In this document: in pieces, positions 1 to 9,103 of the stretch
How the letters are laid out: each line of letters starts with the position of its first letter
Position numbering within the stretch: position 1 is the stretch's first letter
From: Orobanche coerulescens
Lineage: Eukaryota; Streptophyta; Magnoliopsida; Lamiales; Orobanchaceae
Reading direction: 5' to 3'
Length of the DNA: 64,000 bases
NCBI GenBank assembly: GCA_033398695.1
Contig: CM065815.1
Location: 12,864,501 to 12,928,500, forward strand
Notes under the pieces: generated by a model
The model's database searches: none
Seen by the model: the letters and a program-made list of their open reading frames with translations, nothing else
Told to the model about the DNA's origin: nothing
Position numbers and translations under genes: made by a program

Positions 1-59
1 AAAGCCGACCGTCAAGTTGAAACCTTGACACGAAAAAGAGTAAAATGTTCAAAACTTAC

Positions 60-238
60 ACTCCTCCGGCAACACCTCCGGCGACAAGAGACTTGCAAAT
101 GCTGTAAACTTGATGTTTAGAAGGCTTGATTTCTTCCTTCGCGAGCTTCGCTTCCTCTGCAAAATTCACGATCTTCGATACTGCCGACTCGCTCGTCTTC
201 ACATCCTCCGACGCCATCAAATCCCCCAAACTTCCCAA
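60..238 (-). CDS. ADNT1: ADNT1-like mitochondrial adenine nucleotide transporter, exon 1 (partial)
   Basis: The minus-strand ORF encodes an acidic-basic N-terminus followed by SICKSLVAGGVAGG, which is the start of the first carrier repeat in plant ADNT1 proteins (mitochondrial carrier family, inner membrane, ATP/AMP exchange). Coding sequence is open from 238 to 60. The sequence then reads GT|GTAAGT on the minus strand, so a canonical donor begins at 59 and the exon ends in phase 2 inside a Val codon. Two in-frame ATGs are possible: 236-238, giving a seven-residue extension, or 215-217, giving MASEDVK, which resembles the known Arabidopsis start. The remaining exons, with the six transmembrane helices and the PxD/ExxR signatures, would lie left of position 1. 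The assignment rests on about 60 residues recognised from memory of the family. Confidence 0.75.
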
Positions 239-480
239 AATGAATCGGTGAAATAATCAATAATTAATGGGGGAAAAAAGGAAATAAACCTAGGTCTTCA
301 ACGGTCAAATCGAGGCGTGCGTTCTATCCGCTCCAGTCACAATGCTGTTGATAGTGGCGAAGAGATAAAGAGAGAGAGTAAAAATGCGGCGCACAGAGTG
401 AGTGTGTGTGTGTGTACGCGGTGGGACAAGTGAGGGCGTCTCGTTGGAGACTTGGAGTCGAGAGTGATGGCTACTTCTGC
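239..480 (-). promoter_or_regulatory. 5' flank and presumed 5' UTR/promoter of the ADNT1-like gene
   Basis: This GC-richer stretch lies directly upstream of the minus-strand start codon and contains a short GT dinucleotide run at about 399-414. No clear TATA box is visible. The base composition drops sharply to AT-rich beyond about 490, which I take as the outer edge of the gene region. Confidence 0.4.
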
Positions 481-748
481 TTCAACATAGCCCTGTTGAA
501 TATTTCCATACTATTTCTTATATTTAGTTCAAAACTTGATTTTGTGTTGATAGCAAAATATTTTAAAGAAAACTTTTAATTTCTAATTAAAATTTTGTAT
601 AATACTTTTTTTAAAAAATTACCTATTTTCTTTTTGAAAAATAAAATATGATGATTGAAAAAAGCGAAGAGAAAAAAATAGAAAAAATTATTTGAAAAGA
701 ATTGTATCATAATAAATTATTCAAGTGGAATCGAGAAAGTAATTACTT
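481..748. other. AT-rich intergenic sequence, nothing recognised
   Basis: Low-complexity A/T-rich sequence without a coding frame or repeat structure that I can identify. It separates the gene from the first MITE. Confidence 0.5.
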
Positions 749-751
749 TAA

Positions 752-1354
752 GGATTGTGGCAATGGCAGCGGTATGGCCAGCGGTTTGGGCCATACCGCC
801 GGTGAACACCGCCGCCACCTAGACGGTATGGCCAGCGGTATTGCTTCAGCTGCATAAAATGACTCGGAGGTATGGAGCGGTATGGATCAAAATATATACG
901 TTGGAGTATTTAATTTTGGACCGTTGGGATTAAAAAAAGAAAGAAAAGAGATTGATGATGCACCTACCCTTTTTGATTTGGGGTTTTTTTTTAAATCGAT
1001 GGTACATGAGGAAGAAGACGACTGATCTTTTTTATATATATATTTTTTGTTCATTTTAAATCATGTGGTTATTACTTTTTATATATATATTTTTTGGTTT
1101 TTTTTTAGGTATTATGTAATTTTTTTTTAGTTATTAATGAAATATTTATGTTTTTCTTAAGTTGTTTGATATAATTTATGAAAATAAAAAATAAAAAAAT
1201 TAAATTAGTTGGGAGGTATGAAAAAAGCATGGTTGCCACTAAGAAGAGGTTGAGAGGTATGAAAAAAGTATGAATGAGGTGAAATGGGGTGGAATGATAT
1301 TATTGGTGGATTTGGGAGGTATGAATGATTTCGGAAGCATGACTGCCACCATCC
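752..1354. mobile_element. PIF/Harbinger-like non-autonomous MITE
   Basis: The ends are inverted: GGATTGTGGCA at 752-762 and the complement of GGATGGTGGCA at 1344-1354 (10 of 11 match). The element is flanked by the 3-bp duplication TAA at 749-751 and 1355-1357, the TTA/TAA target typical of PIF/Harbinger. Both subterminal regions repeat variants of GGTATGG and GAGGTATGA. There is no transposase, so it would depend on an autonomous partner. Superfamily assignment rests on the target duplication and terminal repeat only. Confidence 0.65.
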
Positions 1355-1535
1355 TAAGAGATTGTGTGAGATCGTCATGTCTCGCTTCAAATGGTTGTAC
1401 CTTGAAGTATATAAGGGGCTTGTAACAAGTCGTGACTACTATATACTTTTACGCATATTTGTGCTAGTTTTAATATACTAGATTATTATTTTGAATTCTG
1501 ATACTCGGCTATGAAAGGATTTAAAGTTTAAATAT

Positions 1536-1880
1536 GAGAAATGATAGGGTAACATTCTGAACCATACCCATAAACACATCCGTGTTTTATGGGTGTTGTA
1601 CGCGTGCTTTACTATTAATTTTATTATAATATTATTATGAATATTTTATCTGTAAAGCATGAGGTACAACACTCATAAAGCACGGGGTGTGTATGGGGTG
1701 TGGTGATAGGGCAACATCCCGAACCACACCCCGTGCTTTATGGGTGTTGTACCTCATGCTTTACAGATAAAATATTTATAATAATATTATAATAAAATTA
1801 ATAGTAAAGCAAGCGGTATAATACCCATAAAGCACGAGTATGTTTGGGATGTATTTCAGAATATTACCCTATCTTTTCTC
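1536..1880. mobile_element. Foldback (snap-back) element, 345 bp
   Basis: The whole interval is an imperfect palindrome centred near 1708. The outer ends read GAGAAATGATAGGGTAA and, in complement, GAGAAAAGATAGGGTAA. The inner arms carry AAAGCACGGGGTGTG facing its complement. The sub-end motif GATAGGGcAACATcCcGAACC recurs at the centre, as if two copies were fused. I could not find a convincing target duplication, so the superfamily is undecided. The RNA would form a long hairpin. Confidence 0.7.
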
Positions 1881-2094
1881 CTTTTTATCACATATCTTAT
1901 ATCTACTTTATCACATGCCGATCTTGGTTGATATATAGTTTTTCTTGGCAAAATAGAAGAGTTTTTAGACTACTTTAGCTATTTAACTTTATCAAAAAAA
2001 TAAAGTACATGTACAATTGTAAAAAGTGACTAAAATAATATATAAACAACATAAAAATTCAAACATCATATTAAGAAAAGAAAATAAGTAACCA

Positions 2095-3152
2095 ACTGCA
2101 TCGGCGCAGTTGGCCACCTGATCTTCAATTTAGTTGAAGGTCAGGGGTTCAATTCCTAGTGGCAACACTTTGGAATTGAATTTCTCAAGGTCCAATGATC
2201 CCTTAGTCCTTGACTAAGGGTTGGGTCCTAACCCTACGGGATACACTGATGGAACAATTAAATATTGAGGGCTTTAAGCGGCAGTGTGGGAGGCCAGATC
2301 TCGGTGGGACCCTGGGGTTGGATTTGAGGGGGTCCAGTTTGGAGCAATCACTTGGAGGACGACTCCTTGTGCGCGGTAGTTGAAGATATTTAAGAACTTG
2401 GAAGCCAGATACACATTTCGCGATTTAACTGATAGCAGTAATGTGGGATCGAAACTATTATTCCGAGAATGAGTAAGTAGTAGGGGTGAGTTCGGTTCGG
2501 TTTGGTACGGTTTCTAGCTAAAACCGATACCGAACCGTATCTTATCGGTATCTAGCATTTGAGTACCGAAATGATTCGGTTTTAAATCGGCCCAGTGTGA
2601 TCGGTTTCGGTGTCGGTTCGGTAGCGGTTCGGTGTCAATGGGCTAATTAAATGGGCCACTTAAGTTGGGCTTGCACCAGACCCAAATTGAACTACTTGGA
2701 CTAAATCAGACAATTGTAAGTTCAAATAGAAGAATTTATACATAATTAATCCACTTCAAAGCTTGAATAAAAATAAAATCTACTTCAATAACATGATAAT
2801 AACTAAGGATTCAAAAAGTCCAATATCAAATTAAACAAAAGTCTTGAATTTCCTCCTCAGCACAGGTCCATCAATTCATAACAACCTGCACAAAGAAAAA
2901 ACAAAGTCTGCAGAATAATTAAATCATTTTTATCGGTTCGGTTCGTTTTTTAAAGTCGGGATCCATATCTAAAACCGAAACCGAACCGCATAATTCGGTT
3001 TTCAAAATTTTAAGAACCGTACCATACCAATATCTTATTGGTTCGGTTTTTCAATTTCGATTTTTTCGGTATTTTCGATATTATCGGTTTTTGTCGGTTT
3101 TTCTGCTCACCCCCTAATAAGTAGTCAAGTGTAATCCTCTGTGAAAAAACAA
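2095..3152 (+). mobile_element. tRNA-derived SINE 1, split by a hAT MITE
   Basis: A pol III-like internal promoter is visible: an A-box-like GGCGCAGTTGG at about 2103-2113 and a B-box-like GGTTCAATTCC at 2146-2156. A body follows containing GGAACAATTAAATATT, CAGATCTCGGTGGGACCCT and GCAATCACTTGGAGGACGAC. The same body recurs in SINE 2. The tail is interrupted after 2480 and resumes after the hAT insertion with GTGTAATCCTCTGTG and an A-rich end near 3141-3152. It has no coding capacity and would depend on LINE machinery. Confidence 0.7.
2481..3116. mobile_element. hAT-type MITE (TAGGGGTGAG ends)
   Basis: The termini TAGGGGTGAG (2481) and its complement CTCACCCCCTA (ending 3116) are inverted. 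They are flanked by the 8-bp duplication GTAAGTAG (2473-2480) and ATAAGTAG (3117-3124), 7 of 8 identical, as expected for hAT. Subterminal regions are dense in CGGTTCGGTTT-type repeats in opposite orientations. No transposase is present. It sits in the SINE 1 tail. Confidence 0.85.
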
Positions 3153-3182
3153 ACGATGCATGGCAACTCATAAAAGTGAAAA

Positions 3183-3257
3183 CTGCACAATTCCCCACAT
3201 TTTTTCGTGTCACAATATATGATAATAATAGGTGCAAACTGCACAATTTCCCACTTC
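3183..3257 (+). repeat. Short direct repeat
   Basis: AACTGCACAATTCCCCAC and AACTGCACAATTTCCCAC occur about 57 bp apart. Nothing else is recognised between the two SINEs (3153-3384). Confidence 0.5.
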
Positions 3258-3384
3258 TTAATTTTATTTTCCAGGCAAGCAGCGTGGGTTTGACATTGTT
3301 AAGAAATAAGATAATTCACTAAAATACGTAGTGGCAAGCTTATCCGATTGCTTTGCTAGACGATGAATAAATAAATAACAAGAT

Positions 3385-3771
3385 TCACTAGTAACGGTCC
3401 TCCACTTTTAAGTAAGAGATTGAGTTCGAGTCTCTCTTAATTTTGAAGGTTTTATGACTTTTTAATTAATAATTAAAGAAGAGACCCTAGTCTTCCGGAT
3501 ATACTGGTGGAACAATTAAATATTAAGGGATTCAAACGGCAGTGTGAGAGACCAGATCTCGGTGGGACCCTGCGATTGGATTTTAAGGGGTCCAGCATGG
3601 AGCAATCACTTGGGGGACGACTCCTTGTGCGTGGTAGTTGAGGATATTTAAGAACCTGGAAGTCAGATACACATCTCGTGATTTAATTGGTAACAGTACT
3701 GTAAAACCGGAACTGTTATCCCGAGAACTAATCAGATGTAATCTTAGAACCTAGACATCAGAAAAAAAAAA
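3385..3771 (+). mobile_element. tRNA-related SINE 2
   Basis: A B-box-like GAGTTCGAGTCTC is at 3422-3434. The body from about 3484 is the same family as SINE 1 (GGTGGAACAATTAAATATTAA, then CAGATCTCGGTGGGACCCT, then GACGACTCCTTGTGCG) and ends in a run of A at 3763-3771. The first 95 bp differ from SINE 1. It is uninterrupted, so it gives the reference structure for SINE 1. Confidence 0.7.
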
Positions 3772-4040
3772 GTACTACTTCCGTTCCATCAAAATTAATT
3801 ATAAAGTTTAAGCTATGTAAAAATTAAATTAATAAGGACCGGATAGGTTGGTTGTACAAATAGATAAAGTTACGAGGAAAATCTAAAAATAATGCTCTCG
3901 CTTCAAAAAATTATATCGTGCATGATGTATTGTGCATGATACATCATCAGTGATTATGTTATGTATTAATTGTGATTATCTTGTTGCGTCATATTCTCAC
4001 CGTAATTATATTATACATAGAGTAGAGTTATATTAAATAC

Positions 4041-4652
4041 CAAACTTTTCTTACATACCAAGGGACTCATCCCCACCATCCATCCAAAAAGAAATCAATG
4101 GTTGAGATTAAAAGCATTTAATATTTCACACATTTTTTATAATTTAAATATCTCTTAAACCGTTAATCGTTAAGCGAAAATAATTACACCATCGCGACGA
4201 ACATTTAATTATCTTTCTATAGACAGGCACTTTGATATACTTTCGACAAAAAAAAAAATTTCATTTTTTTTTTAAACGAAAATATCATATGTGATATATC
4301 ATATATGATATGTAATATCATATATGATATGATATTACATATCATATGTGATATGTAATATCATATATGATATATCACATATGATTTTTTCGCACTAAAA
4401 ACGTGAAAAACGGAAAAAAATTGTCGAAAGTATATCAAAGTCTTTATATAGAAAGATAATTAAATGCTCGTCGTAACGGTATATTTTTTTTGACTTAACG
4501 ATTAACGGTTTGAAAGATATTGATATTTGAAAAAAAATGATGAAAGTGGGTGTTTTAAATTGTTGGGATTAATCTCATTCATTACATCAAATAAAGATGG
4601 AGGGGAGATGAAGGGTGGAGATTAATCCCTTGGTATGTAAAAAAAGTTTGGT
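4041..4652. mobile_element. Foldback element with long inverted arms, 612 bp
   Basis: The outer inverted repeats read ACCAAACTTTTCTTACATAC at 4041 and ACCAAACTTTTTTTACATAC on the complement of 4633-4652, continuing into CAAGGGA. Inside them the arms still pair, for example the sequences around GTTAATCGTTAA and TTTCTATA. The structure suggests a Mutator-like or foldback MITE. No clear 9-bp duplication is visible, so the superfamily is unproven. Confidence 0.7.
4282..4386. repeat. AT-rich nested palindrome core
   Basis: The centre of the foldback element is made of repeated ATATCATATATGATAT and ATATGTGATATGTAATATC units that are palindromic individually and together. It would extrude as a cruciform and could be prone to deletion or copy-number change. 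Confidence 0.7.
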
Positions 4653-5149
4653 CCTCAAATGATCTTAAATTTTATACATAAGTAGTGAGTATGTTATATA
4701 TCAGTGTGACAATCAATATGTACCTTGTATCGTAAATCATGTTGTGGGATATAACTCCTCTGTGTCTTTCTCCTCCAATTACAATCAACTCTGATCTCAT
4801 CGTTGATCTTCGTTTATTACTTGATTACCGACGATTTTCTGGAGAATTTGACGTGATATTTTCCCCGACATCTTTCCTCTTCCCGTTGAACATGTTGATT
4901 CTAATCGTACCTCCCATATAGTGGCATACTTTTATAACACATAATTGAGCTTATGCAACATTTCAGTACGTAATACTTTGATGAATTAACCTACAATTTT
5001 ACCTAAAATTTAAAAGCCATAATTGTTAGTAAACACTTCTTATAATCGTTACCTTATATTTTAAAATTGTATGGTCATACTAAGAAAATGTTAAATATAT
5101 TAATATTTATTTTAAAAGAAATATTATAATATACAAAATTTTATGTTTG
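4653..5149. other. Intergenic sequence, nothing recognised
   Basis: AT-rich sequence between the foldback element and the copia LTR. Short open frames exist but show no recognisable family. Confidence 0.4.
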
Positions 5150-5386
5150 TTCCGAAATATCCTTTCCTTATAGGTGTCTTACCTAATACTGGTTGTAGGG
5201 AGTACATAGATGGAATGTTCTAGATCCTTCTAGAGGTAGTAGGATCCTATTAGATGTCTTATCTTATCTAGGAATCCTATGTATGGAAGGACTCTCATTG
5301 TAATGCCTATATAAAGACCCCTCTATCAGTGTTATGAATACAATTGATTGACTCGTATTTACAGTCTTTTACTTTCTCCTGAAACA
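5150..5386 (+). repeat. Copia 5' LTR (left edge approximate)
   Basis: A TATA-like CTATATAAAGACCCC lies near 5308-5322, followed by CCTCTATCAGTGTTATGAATA, typical of short copia LTRs. A CA terminus at 5386 is followed by CGTTATCATCATG, resembling the CGTTATCAGCACG seen downstream of many plant copia LTRs. The left end is a guess (TG candidates at 5152 and 5177). Confidence 0.5.
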
Positions 5387-5439
5387 CGTTATCATCATGT
5401 AGCTCGAGAAAATCTACAAATTACGAAAAAAAATTTGGC

Positions 5440-5930
5440 CCTTAACCCTAGCCGACCACCGCTGATCACAGTCGATCACTGCCGGAACCCTACCGGACCT
5501 CAGATCTACTCAGACCGATCACAGTCGATCACTGCCGGACCCCTGTCGAAACACCGATCGGCCCAGATCGACCATATCCGATCATCGCCGGACCCCTACC
5601 GGAACACCGATCGACCCAGATCGACCACTGCCGCATCTTACCGTACGCCACCGCTTCCAGTCCACCCATACCGTGATCGATCCTAACCGGTACCGACCGC
5701 AACTCACCTGTGCCGACCAGATCCCGTCCGGTGCCTGCCGATCCAGCCCAGTCGCGACCGCAACTCGCCTGTGCCAGATCCCGTTCGACGCTGACCGAAC
5801 ACTGCCGATCCAACCCAGCCGCGATCCGACCAGCTCCAGCCCAGTCGTCCGCTGCCGAAAGTCGCGACCCGATCCAGCCCAGCCAGTCCGACCCGGTTCA
5901 GAATCTCGGACCAAAGACCCGAACATCGAC
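5440..5930 (+). repeat. C-rich tandem repeat in the copia leader
   Basis: This roughly 490-bp block is far more GC-rich than its surroundings. It is built of degenerate units with GATCGACC, CTGCCGATC and CCAGCCCAG. The clearest pair, starting GCCGGACCCC at about 5534 and 5588, is 54 bp apart. Overlapping open frames on both strands follow from the composition and have no family features, so I do not call them genes. About 500 bp of ordinary leader follows before gag. Confidence 0.6.
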
Positions 5931-6440
5931 TTAATTTATTTTCTAAAACCGCCAAAATTACGCCCCCGGTTTCGCATCGTCGCATCGAGTACCAATCGGT
6001 AGATCGAAGCACACCACAAATTCATCCATATCACGTGCCTAATTTTATAATCGAGGTAATTATCTGAACTTGTCCCTATTCAATTCTCTGTTTTGGGAAT
6101 TTTTTTGGGGACATGGGTTATTAGGTTCTTTATCTCACACGCTACTTTGTGGTGGATGAGACCGCGAGAGAAGTCGCTATCTCTGTGTGTCGAAGAAAAC
6201 TGTGTGACGGTCCTCGGGGAGTCACGGAATTGTTGAAAGTCGATACTTGTGGTTGTTGCATACACCACATATCTGGGTGCGATTTGATATCGCCGTTTTT
6301 GTCTTATTTACTAAACAACAATTAAGGGAAGTACATCGAGTAACGATTATGTTACACGCTTTTAAAAACATCGATTGTAACCGTTTACATTGTCACTCAA
6401 AATCCAACAAGACTAGCTTCCTCTTGTTTATATCTTGTAA

Positions 6441-7183
6441 ATGGCACAAAGCTCTAATGTTCACCCGGAGTTCGACATCCTTGACCATGCTGGTAAGGAG
6501 TACCATAGGTGGGTCTCAGACGTTCGCTTGGCGTTCGTCAGTAAGAGATTTAATACCACCATCTTTCCTTCTAATGAGCCTACCGCTCAAGAACTGAGCG
6601 AGGAAACCAAGGCTAATGCACTGATGTACTTACGTAGACATATACATCCATTATTGAAAAAGTGTTACATGAATTTGCAAACCCCCAAAGAACTATGGGA
6701 TACACTCGAACAACGGTTTAATAATGTGCATGATCAGCTCTTCCCTGAATTGCAACTTCACTGGGAGCAAATCCGGTTTTTGGATTATGCTAATGTGGAG
6801 TCAATCCTCGATCTTTACGCTGATCTTGATTTTTGTGGTGTCAAGAAGTCTGATCAAGACTTGATCGAGAAGACTCTTAACACGTTTCTCGTGGGAGCAA
6901 GTGTGATTGCTCATCAGCTGCGCGTTGCCTATGAGGAAGGGAGAACTAAAAATTTTAGTGACCTTATCTCCCATCTCGCGAAAAAAGAAAGGCACCATGA
7001 GATCATTCTCAACAGCAATGCGCGGCCAGCTGGTACGAAGCCGATTCCGGAAGTGAATCAGGCTACCCACAGGTAGATACCACGTCAAAATAGAAAAGGC
7101 AACGCTACTCAGTTTTTACAAGCACCACGGGTGCATGACTCGAGCAAGCGAGGGAAAAGACGAGGTCGTCGTTCCAATGTGTG
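6441..7183 (+). pseudogene. Copia gag, N-terminal part
   Basis: The frame from ATG 6441 encodes a UBN2-type copia Gag: a GKEYHRWV-like motif near residue 19, an LxxHI/LKK helix region near 70-80, ELWDTLEQRF near 90, an EKTLNTF motif near 145 and PIPEVNQ near 200. A stop at 7074-7076 interrupts the frame, which then continues with a basic KRGKRRGRR-type stretch. The gene is cut at 7183 by the Athila insertion. The remaining part, with its zinc knuckle, resumes at 29348 in the same frame if one copy of the GTGTG duplication is removed. Gag would form the cytoplasmic virus-like particle. Confidence 0.85.
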
Positions 7184-8983
7184 TGATGAGTCGATTCTTG
7201 ATCGACTCATTCTATTCTTTTTAGTCGTGTTTTTGTTTGCTTTTTAGTATTTTTGTTCTCTTTTATGCATGGTATGTTGTGTTTTCAATTTATAGGTAAC
7301 CTAGCGAAGATTGTGGTGAAATATGCGCTTTCATAGCTAAAATTGGAGTTTATGACGATCGAGAGCTAAAACGGGACCTAAAACGATAAAAGATTGAAAG
7401 CAATATCGGTCGCATCTTCTAAATTCCAGAATCACCACTCCAAATTGAGATGTGTTCTCCTTTGATATAAATTCCTCGTGAAATTAGCTTCGAAACGGTA
7501 TATCATATGCTAAATTCCGAGGTGTATTGATACAAGAACGAAGGATCAAGCCGAAGAAGACCAAAAACCGGAATAAAAACAGAGGAAAGCAACTCGGGCC
7601 GCATCAGGCAACTCGGCCGTGTCATAAGACACGGCCGGGTCTCATTCCAGCGTGAATTACATTTTGCAGAAGAGTACAACACGGCCGTGCCATGGGACAC
7701 GGCCGTGTCACGATCCAGCCTATTTTGTATTTCTAGCACAGTACAACACGGCCGTGTCATGGGACACGGCCGGGTCCGTGGACAGTACACTTATTTTACT
7801 TTTCAGGGTAGTACGACACGGCCGTGTCCCAGGACACGGCCCGTGTCACTTTTCGGCGCAAGTCATTTTCTTTGACATTTTTACACAATCTTGAGCCCTT
7901 TTCTTGATCCTTTAGCTATAAAAAAAGGGTGTGGAGACCATAGGAAGGATATTCAGATCTTGTTGAAGACATTTGGTGTGAAAAACACAAGATTGAGGGA
8001 GACAAACACCAAAAAGTGAGGAAAAAGAGAGGTTGTTTCACCATCTTCATTGTATGTTCTTGGAGTGAAAAATAAATTTGTGAGATATTATGATTCCTTG
8101 TATAAATTGTTATGAATTTTTGAAGGAAGATCATCAAACCTTCATCGGGAATTCGATTTCGGCTTTTACAAGGGAAGTTTCTACCATGTTTTGTTTTACA
8201 ATTTCATTTATTATTGTTGAAACAATCATGAGTAGCTAAACATTTCATATGAGTTTTTAGATTGAGCCACACACATGTTATCGATTTTTAGTTTCTATTG
8301 ATTTTCCAGATAAAAGTTTGGGATTGTTCCTCCTTGTTTGTTCTTCGTATAAAAACTATTGATTTAGATCATCAAACCTATTTCTTAGTTGTTATTATTA
8401 TTCAAATCGAGGGTTTTTGTCAGTGTTCGCCATCAAACGACCCGATAGTAGCAATTGTTAATGTTCTTAACCTTTTTCCGCGATCTTTTAGCGAATTACC
8501 CCATCAAAGGTATTAGCTAGTTGATTGTTAGTAGAGATTCATCCCCATCAAAGGAGTATCTCTTATTTTCGTTAAGAACAATCGTGATTTTTAGAATTAC
8601 CGCCATCAAACGGATTTCTTTTAATCGTGAGCAATCAATAATTCCAAACCTTAATTCTTTGTGTATCGGAACTAATAATTGATTACGTGTGTGTCGGTAA
8701 TTCTAAATTCCCATATCATTCTCATTATTGTAATCTCTCAATTATCCGACTATTAAATTGGTGTTTGTAACGCTTAGTCCATTTTAATTTTATGCATTAG
8801 TAATTGTAATCCTATCAAACCAATGATGTATTTTAATTTACTTTACTTTTGTTCATTCGACTATTTGCCGAACATTATCGAACTTTAAACCATTTCCAAT
8901 TCCTCGAGAGATCGACCTCGGAGTTACTTGCCGCTTCCTACCAAAGCGATTCGTACACTTGCGAGTTTATAATTTGTTCATCA
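7184..8983 (+). repeat. Athila-1 5' LTR (1800 bp)
   Basis: It begins TGATGAGTCG and ends GTTCATCA, followed by the PBS. A palindrome array lies at 7612-7845 and a TATA box (TATAAAAAAAGG) at 7917. The 3' LTR matches it throughout, apart from lost palindrome blocks and an inserted hAT MITE. Downstream of the TATA box the sequence is AT-rich with repeated CCATCAAA motifs. Confidence 0.92.
7612..7845 (+). promoter_or_regulatory. Paired CACGGCCGTG palindrome array of the Athila-1 LTR
   Basis: Eight CACGGCCGTG-like sites start at 7612, 7630, 7680, 7698, 7747, 7765, 7817 and 7835. They form four pairs with exactly 18 bp inside each pair and 67-70 bp between pairs. Each pair is itself nearly palindromic (10-bp arms around a 4-bp loop). 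The TATA box follows at 7917. The 3' LTR has fewer blocks. Confidence 0.8.
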
Positions 8984-8989
8984 AGTTTT

Positions 8990-9008
8990 TGGTGCTGTTG
9001 CCGGGGAA
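8990..9008 (+). other. Athila-1 primer binding site (tRNA-Asp type)
   Basis: TGGTGCTGTTGCCGGGGAA begins 6 bp after the LTR. It is a two-transition variant of the TGGCGCCGTTGCCGGGGA site used by Athila elements. Confidence 0.88.
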
Positions 9009-9103
9009 TTGGCGTTTAATTTTTAATCTTGTTTTAATAGTAGTTGAATTGTTATTCTTGATCAATTTTATTTCGATAGAATTCGCTCTAACTTCCTTTG
9101 TTT

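Noticed and set aside
2095..2170. Possible tRNA gene
   Set aside because: A and B boxes are present but no cloverleaf with intact acceptor stem could be drawn, and a SINE body and A-rich tail follow.
5348..6012. Several overlapping ORFs on both strands (up to 114 residues)
   Set aside because: They arise from the C-rich repeat composition; products are Arg/Pro or Gly/Arg/Trp-rich with no family features.
7184..7250. TGATGAGTCGATTCTTGATCGACTCA as a DNA-transposon inverted repeat
   Set aside because: It is an inverted motif inside the first 30 bp of the Athila LTR and is present at the start of both LTRs.
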